The notes beneath the pieces were generated by a model, which was not told where the DNA came from, ran no database searches, and worked only from the letters and a program-made list of their open reading frames with translations. A stretch of 8,790 nt of DNA from an uncultured Clostridia bacterium (GTDB taxonomy: Bacteria > Bacillota > Clostridia > Oscillospirales > CAG-272). A program made the translations under genes and the position numbers. The DNA is taken from assembly GCA_946055715.1 (NCBI GenBank), contig CAMGGT010000016.1:1-8790 (forward strand). Direction: 5' to 3'. Positions 6,056 to 8,790 of this stretch are shown here, piece after piece. The stretch's first letter is position 1. The number at the start of each line of letters is the position of its first letter.

Positions 6056-7164
6056 ATGAAATTCTGCTGCTGCGCAAAAACAAGCCCCCGCGCATTGACA
6101 GCCGCAACAGCAACAGATACTGCCTGGTCACAGCGGAAGAAGACGGTAGCAGAACCGCCTATTGCTTCAGCACCCCCATCTATGAAAAAGCCACGGGCAA
6201 ACTGCTGGATTTTTGCTTTCACAGGCAGGGCAAGGACGCCGTTCTTGTGGGCAGTCACGCCCGCATCGGCATCGCGGGCAACACCGTCACCATGGCAGAC
6301 GAATACGGCATCTGCCGTCTTCGTCTGCCCGTATGCGCCTCTGCCTTTTCCGCCCGAAAGATCACCTGCGGCACAGCCGAACTCTGCCCCACCGCAAACG
6401 GCATCGCCGTCACGGCGCAGGCGTCCGACGAGGGCTTTTCGTTTGAACTGGAAACCGACAAGCGCTTTTTGCAGATCAGAGACAACACAAAATGCCTGGC
6501 CCTCATGCAGGACAAATTCACCCCCTATGTCAGCATCTCCTGCATCGGCACGGTGGACGGGCGCGGCTGTGTGACCGCCCCCGCCGCCCTTTCGCTGCGC
6601 AAAACGGATGACGCGCATTTTGTGCTGACCCTCTCGCCCGCCCGCCCCGCGCGGCGCGTCATGTTTGAGGTGAACCTGTATGAGCCGAAGCTCATGCAGG
6701 ACACCACCGTGGAAAGCCAACACCCCACAGAAAACAACGCCTTCGGCGGGCAGGCCTTTATCGGCAGAACGCCCCAATGCGGCGAGCAATGGCTGTATCT
6801 GCGCATTGACGACCAAAAGATCCCCGAGCTGACCGAGCGCCGCATCCTGCGCGTCATGCTTCATCTCCGGCAGACCTCCGCTGTCGGCACGCGCCTCACC
6901 GCCGTGCGCACCGCACAGCGCTTCTGCAGCTTCGGCTCCAACTGGAACAACAAAATGCCGGAGGCAGAGACCGTCTCCCGCGCCCGGGCAGAAGACGGCT
7001 ATCAGGTATTCGACCTCACGCCGCTGCTGGTGGATGCACGCACCCGGCGGACGGTGCGCGTCCCCGGCGTCATCATCAAAGCGACAGACCCCGCCGGCTT
7101 TGCGGCCGTCGCCACCGCAGACAGCTACCTGTGGCCCGCGGTGCTGGAAGTGGGCTATCTGTAA
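6040..7164 (+). CDS. DNRLRE-domain protein
   Basis: This is a 374-residue protein of the kind annotated as DNRLRE-domain proteins in clostridia. The N-terminal part contains GSRTAYCFSTPIYEKATGKL, which I recognise from that group. The middle holds a beta-rich segment with FEVNLYEPKLMQDTTVES (about 208-225). The C-terminal part (about 229-374) starts with NNAFGGQAFIGRT and continues with EQWLYLRID, FCSFGSNWNNKM and a final beta strand pattern, which is the jelly-roll-like DNRLRE module often tied to surface or secreted proteins. There is no signal peptide, transmembrane segment or LPXTG-type anchor, so any export must use another route. It starts with GTG at 6040 and overlaps the CYTH gene by 16 nt, tying it to the enzyme cassette, and is followed 25 nt later by the RHS gene. 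A structural or scaffold role, possibly the partner modified by the upstream enzymes, is a hypothesis. The family call is good; the function is not known. Confidence 0.75.
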   Translation: MYSVLNEILLLRKNKPPRIDSRNSNRYCLVTAEEDGSRTAYCFSTPIYEKATGKLLDFCFHRQGKDAVLVGSHARIGIAGNTVTMADEYGICRLRLPVCASAFSARKITCGTAELCPTANGIAVTAQASDEGFSFELETDKRFLQIRDNTKCLALMQDKFTPYVSISCIGTVDGRGCVTAPAALSLRKTDDAHFVLTLSPARPARRVMFEVNLYEPKLMQDTTVESQHPTENNAFGGQAFIGRTPQCGEQWLYLRIDDQKIPELTERRILRVMLHLRQTSAVGTRLTAVRTAQRFCSFGSNWNNKMPEAETVSRARAEDGYQVFDLTPLLVDARTRRTVRVPGVIIKATDPAGFAAVATADSYLWPAVLEVGYL

Positions 7165-7189
7165 AACAAAAAAACGAAAGGAGCAGCAG

Positions 7190-7945
7190 ATGAATAACCA
7201 CCCCATCACCCCCGCCCCGCCCTGCCCCGGCGGCGCACAGCATAAAGCCCCCGACGGCGTGCAAGGCATCATATCCGGCACCCCACGACCAAGCGGCGCA
7301 TCGGGCGGCGCGCCATCCCCCGAATCCTCCGAAGAGAACGCCGGGGCGCATACAACGGCCCGCGCCTGCGTTGCCTGCGACTATGACAGCCGCGGGCGGC
7401 TGACCTCCGTTTTGCAGACGGAAGGAGATTTTCGGCGGCAGGTGCGGTTTACATACAACAAAGCGGGCCTGCGCACCTGTAAGCAGGCAGACAACATGAT
7501 CTACCGCTTTTTGTTTCAAGGTGACCGCCTGCTCTGCATCACGGCGGTGGACCTTTATGAGGGCTACCCCTACCATGCGAAGATCCTCCCCCTGTACGAG
7601 GGGCAGGAGCCGGTGGGCATTCTCTACCACACATATGACCTTTCGGGCGGCCGCACGGTCTGGACAGACACCCGGTATGACTTTATCAAAGACGGCCAAA
7701 AAAGCGTCATCGGCATCCTTGCCCCAAACCGTACCCCCGTGGTCGGCTACGGCTACGACGAGCGGGGGGCCTGCACGCTGCTGTTTGACCGAAGCATCCA
7801 CGCCATCGGCGCGGTCAACCCCTTCCGCTACAGGGGCTGGTATTATGACACCGAAACAGAGTGGTACTACCGTGGCGGCGACTACTATGACCCCGCCACC
7901 GGAGTTGCCCCCACCGGCACACTTGCCTGCCCCGAGCGGCCCTGA
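7190..7945 (+). CDS. Short RHS repeat-associated core protein, no toxin domain
   Basis: This is a 251-residue RHS/YD-repeat protein. The first about 60 residues are Pro/Gly/Ser/Ala-rich and probably disordered. A YD-type repeat follows (DYDSRGRLTSV, about 62-72, then FTYNKAGLR), then several further aromatic-rich repeats (HTYDLSGGR, YGYDERGACT). It ends with the RHS core signature NPFRYRGWYYDTETEWYY (210-227) and DYYDPATG (231-238). The usual continuation is GRF and a variable toxin domain, but the protein stops 13 residues later. There is no DPxG-type self-cleavage site and no signal peptide. It is far shorter than full RHS toxins, which need many repeats to form a closed shell, so it is likely an adaptor, an orphan or a reduced form. 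The ATG at 7190 has AAAGGAG 6 nt upstream. No immunity-like gene directly follows. The RHS assignment is secure; the role is unknown. Confidence 0.85.
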   Translation: MNNHPITPAPPCPGGAQHKAPDGVQGIISGTPRPSGASGGAPSPESSEENAGAHTTARACVACDYDSRGRLTSVLQTEGDFRRQVRFTYNKAGLRTCKQADNMIYRFLFQGDRLLCITAVDLYEGYPYHAKILPLYEGQEPVGILYHTYDLSGGRTVWTDTRYDFIKDGQKSVIGILAPNRTPVVGYGYDERGACTLLFDRSIHAIGAVNPFRYRGWYYDTETEWYYRGGDYYDPATGVAPTGTLACPERP

Positions 7946-7993
7946 CCGGTCATTTTATCCCACAAAAACACATATACCAGAGGAGAAGAAAAA

Positions 7994-8236
7994 ATGAAAG
8001 ACATCCTGCGCCTGATCGAAGAAACAAAGCGCAATCTTTACATCCTTGAGAAGATGATCCGCGACAAATTCCCCAAAGAAGAGGAACAGCCATGCGCCCC
8101 TTCCGCTTTCGGCACAAGCGAAGGGCACAGGGGGCTGTGCGAATATGACCCCGTGTGCATGGCCTGCCCCCTCTGGCAGGACGGCTTCTGCGACAATACC
8201 CAAAAAGACACCTGCCTGCTCAGTCACAAACGATGA
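7994..8236 (+). CDS. Small six-cysteine protein
   Basis: This is an 80-residue protein of unrecognised family. Residues 1-31 form a charged amphipathic helix with a coiled-coil look (DILRLIEETKRNLYILEKMI). The C-terminal half has six cysteines (34, 49, 55, 58, 66, 74), including CEYDPVCMACPLW with a C-x5-C-x2-C spacing and further Cys at 66 and 74. This could bind zinc or an iron-sulfur cluster, or form disulfides if exported. AGGAG lies 8 nt before the ATG at 7994. Gaps are 48 nt to the RHS gene and 36 nt to the holin, so it belongs to the same transcript. Its position between RHS and holin would suit a chaperone, immunity or adaptor role, but there is no direct evidence. The reading frame is well supported by the ribosome site and biased composition; the function is open. 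Confidence 0.65.
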   Translation: MKDILRLIEETKRNLYILEKMIRDKFPKEEEQPCAPSAFGTSEGHRGLCEYDPVCMACPLWQDGFCDNTQKDTCLLSHKR

Positions 8237-8272
8237 CCGCGTCCCTCATTCAAAAAAGAAAGGAGATCGCAT

Positions 8273-8560
8273 ATGGAATTTCAGCAATACATCAGAACAG
8301 AGTTGCTCATCCTGGTTCCCGTACTCTATCTGATCGGGCTGGCGCTGAAAAAAAGCCCCCTGCCCGACAAATGGATCCCGCTTGTGCTGGGGCTGGTGTC
8401 CGTTGCCCTTTGCGCCGCATGGGTGCTGTCCACCGGCCCCATCGGCGACGCGGCATCCTTCTTTGCCGCCCTGTTCACCGCCGTCACCCAAGGCGTCCTG
8501 CTGGCCGGCACCGGCGTCTATGCCAACCAGCTGTATAAGCAGGCCAAAAAGGACGAATAA
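8273..8560 (+). CDS. Phage-type holin (Phage_holin_5_2-like)
   Basis: This is a 95-residue membrane protein of the holin type found in clostridial prophages and holin-containing toxin loci. Three hydrophobic segments are visible: about 11-26 (LLILVPVLYLIGLALK), 35-53 (WIPLVLGLVSVALCAAWVL) and 62-84 (SFFAALFTAVTQGVLLAGTG), with a short positively charged tail (YKQAKKDE). KKSPLPDKWIPL and TQGVLLAGTGVYANQ match the pattern I associate with Phage_holin_5_2. Holins make membrane pores, usually to release an endolysin. Here no endolysin gene follows and a terminator ends the unit, so a role in export of the signal-less DNRLRE/RHS proteins is possible, as proposed for other holin-dependent toxin secretion. 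AAAGGAGA lies about 7 nt before the ATG at 8273. The family call is good; the export role is inference. Confidence 0.85.
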   Translation: MEFQQYIRTELLILVPVLYLIGLALKKSPLPDKWIPLVLGLVSVALCAAWVLSTGPIGDAASFFAALFTAVTQGVLLAGTGVYANQLYKQAKKDE

Positions 8561-8562
8561 AC

Positions 8563-8679
8563 AGCATCCCACCGTGCCGATTGCCACGCATGCCGCCGCG
8601 CCGATTCTCTCAAAAACCCCATAGCGCATGCCGCCCGGCCGATCCTCTCAAAGACCCCATCACACATACCGCCACGGGG
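8563..8679. repeat. Degenerate 38-bp tandem repeat
   Basis: Two full units (8587-8624 and 8625-8662) share the order CGCATGCCGC, GCCGAT, CTCTCAAA, CCCCAT and differ at about 6 of 38 positions. A truncated unit precedes them (8563-8586, starting AGCATCCCACCGTGCCGATT) and a partial unit follows (8663-8674), running into the terminator stem. It is not coding in any convincing way. It could be slipped-replication debris or a structured 3' tail of the operon mRNA. Confidence 0.7.
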
Positions 8680-8708
8680 CTGTTGCAAGTGCGACAGCCC
8701 CGTTTTTT
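8675..8708 (+). terminator. Rho-independent terminator of the operon
   Basis: CGGGGCTGT (8675-8683) pairs perfectly with ACAGCCCCG (8694-8702) around a 10-nt loop and is followed directly by six T (8703-8708). This is a strong intrinsic terminator about 115 bases after the holin stop and very probably ends the whole transcript. Confidence 0.9.
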
Positions 8709-8713
8709 GTGAC

Positions 8714-8731
8714 GTGATGTGATGTGATGTG
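8714..8731. repeat. GTGAT microsatellite
   Basis: Three exact GTGAT units (8714-8728) are followed by GTG, just after the terminator. It is a short simple repeat with no evident function. Confidence 0.7.
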
Positions 8732-8736
8732 GGTTA

Positions 8737-8756
8737 GGCCTTTTTGAAAAAAGGCC
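8737..8756. repeat. GGCCTTTTT inverted repeat at the window end
   Basis: GGCCTTTTT (8737-8745) and AAAAAGGCC (8748-8756) are perfect inverted arms around GA, followed by a C-rich stretch (CCCTCCCCCACGCCCCC). This resembles interspersed palindromic elements common between genes in gut clostridia, or the terminator of a gene arriving from the other strand. The window ends before this can be decided. Confidence 0.45.
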
Positions 8757-8790
8757 CTCCCCCACGCCCCCTCTCAAAAACTTCTGATGA

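Noticed and set aside
7034..7189. Longer N-terminus for the RHS protein, beginning at 7034
   Set aside because: It would lie inside the DNRLRE gene. A good AAAGGAG site exists just before the ATG at 7190.
5863..7281. Long minus-strand open frame (472 residues) opposite the DNRLRE gene
   Set aside because: It is a shadow frame caused by high GC. The + strand product has recognisable family motifs.

Overview
The window is bacterial DNA of high GC content. Strong AGGAGG-type ribosome binding sites, a Phage_holin_5_2-type holin, an RHS core and a DNRLRE-domain protein together suggest a clostridial Firmicute, most likely a gut Oscillospiraceae/Ruminococcaceae member of the Gemmiger/Subdoligranulum kind. 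The genus is a guess from style; nothing here fixes taxonomy.

Layout. Positions 1-815 hold no convincing gene. This stretch has inverted repeats (7-29, 222-238, 611-633, 754-778), a tandem duplication of about 99 bp (512-690) and a possible structured leader in front of the first gene. From 816 to 8560 all ten genes lie on the + strand. In order they are: a short HTH regulator; an NTP_transf_5-type nucleotidyltransferase; a thymidylate-kinase-like P-loop kinase; an acyl carrier protein (ACP); a BtrH-like putative acyltransferase; an AMP-forming acyl-acid ligase; a CYTH/triphosphate-tunnel protein; a DNRLRE-domain protein; a short RHS-core protein without a toxin domain; a small six-cysteine protein; and a phage-type holin (counting the regulator, eleven genes). 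A strong Rho-independent terminator at 8675-8708 closes the unit. Between the holin and the terminator is a degenerate 38-bp tandem repeat, and the window ends in another inverted repeat that looks like the edge of an interspersed element.

How the genes may work together. From the nucleotidyltransferase to the DNRLRE gene every junction overlaps by 4-17 nt, so the genes are probably translationally coupled. The remaining gaps are only 13-48 nt. The ligase, ACP and BtrH-like protein form a minimal acyl-activation, carrier and transfer set, with no ketosynthase or NRPS condensation domain. The nucleotidyltransferase, kinase and CYTH protein add phosphate/nucleotide chemistry. The downstream genes encode surface-type or phage-related proteins without signal peptides plus a holin without an endolysin. 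The working hypothesis is that a small acyl or phosphorylated group is made and placed on a partner, possibly the DNRLRE/RHS proteins, and that the holin helps these leave the cell. The gene order is read from the sequence; the substrate, product and biological role are unknown.
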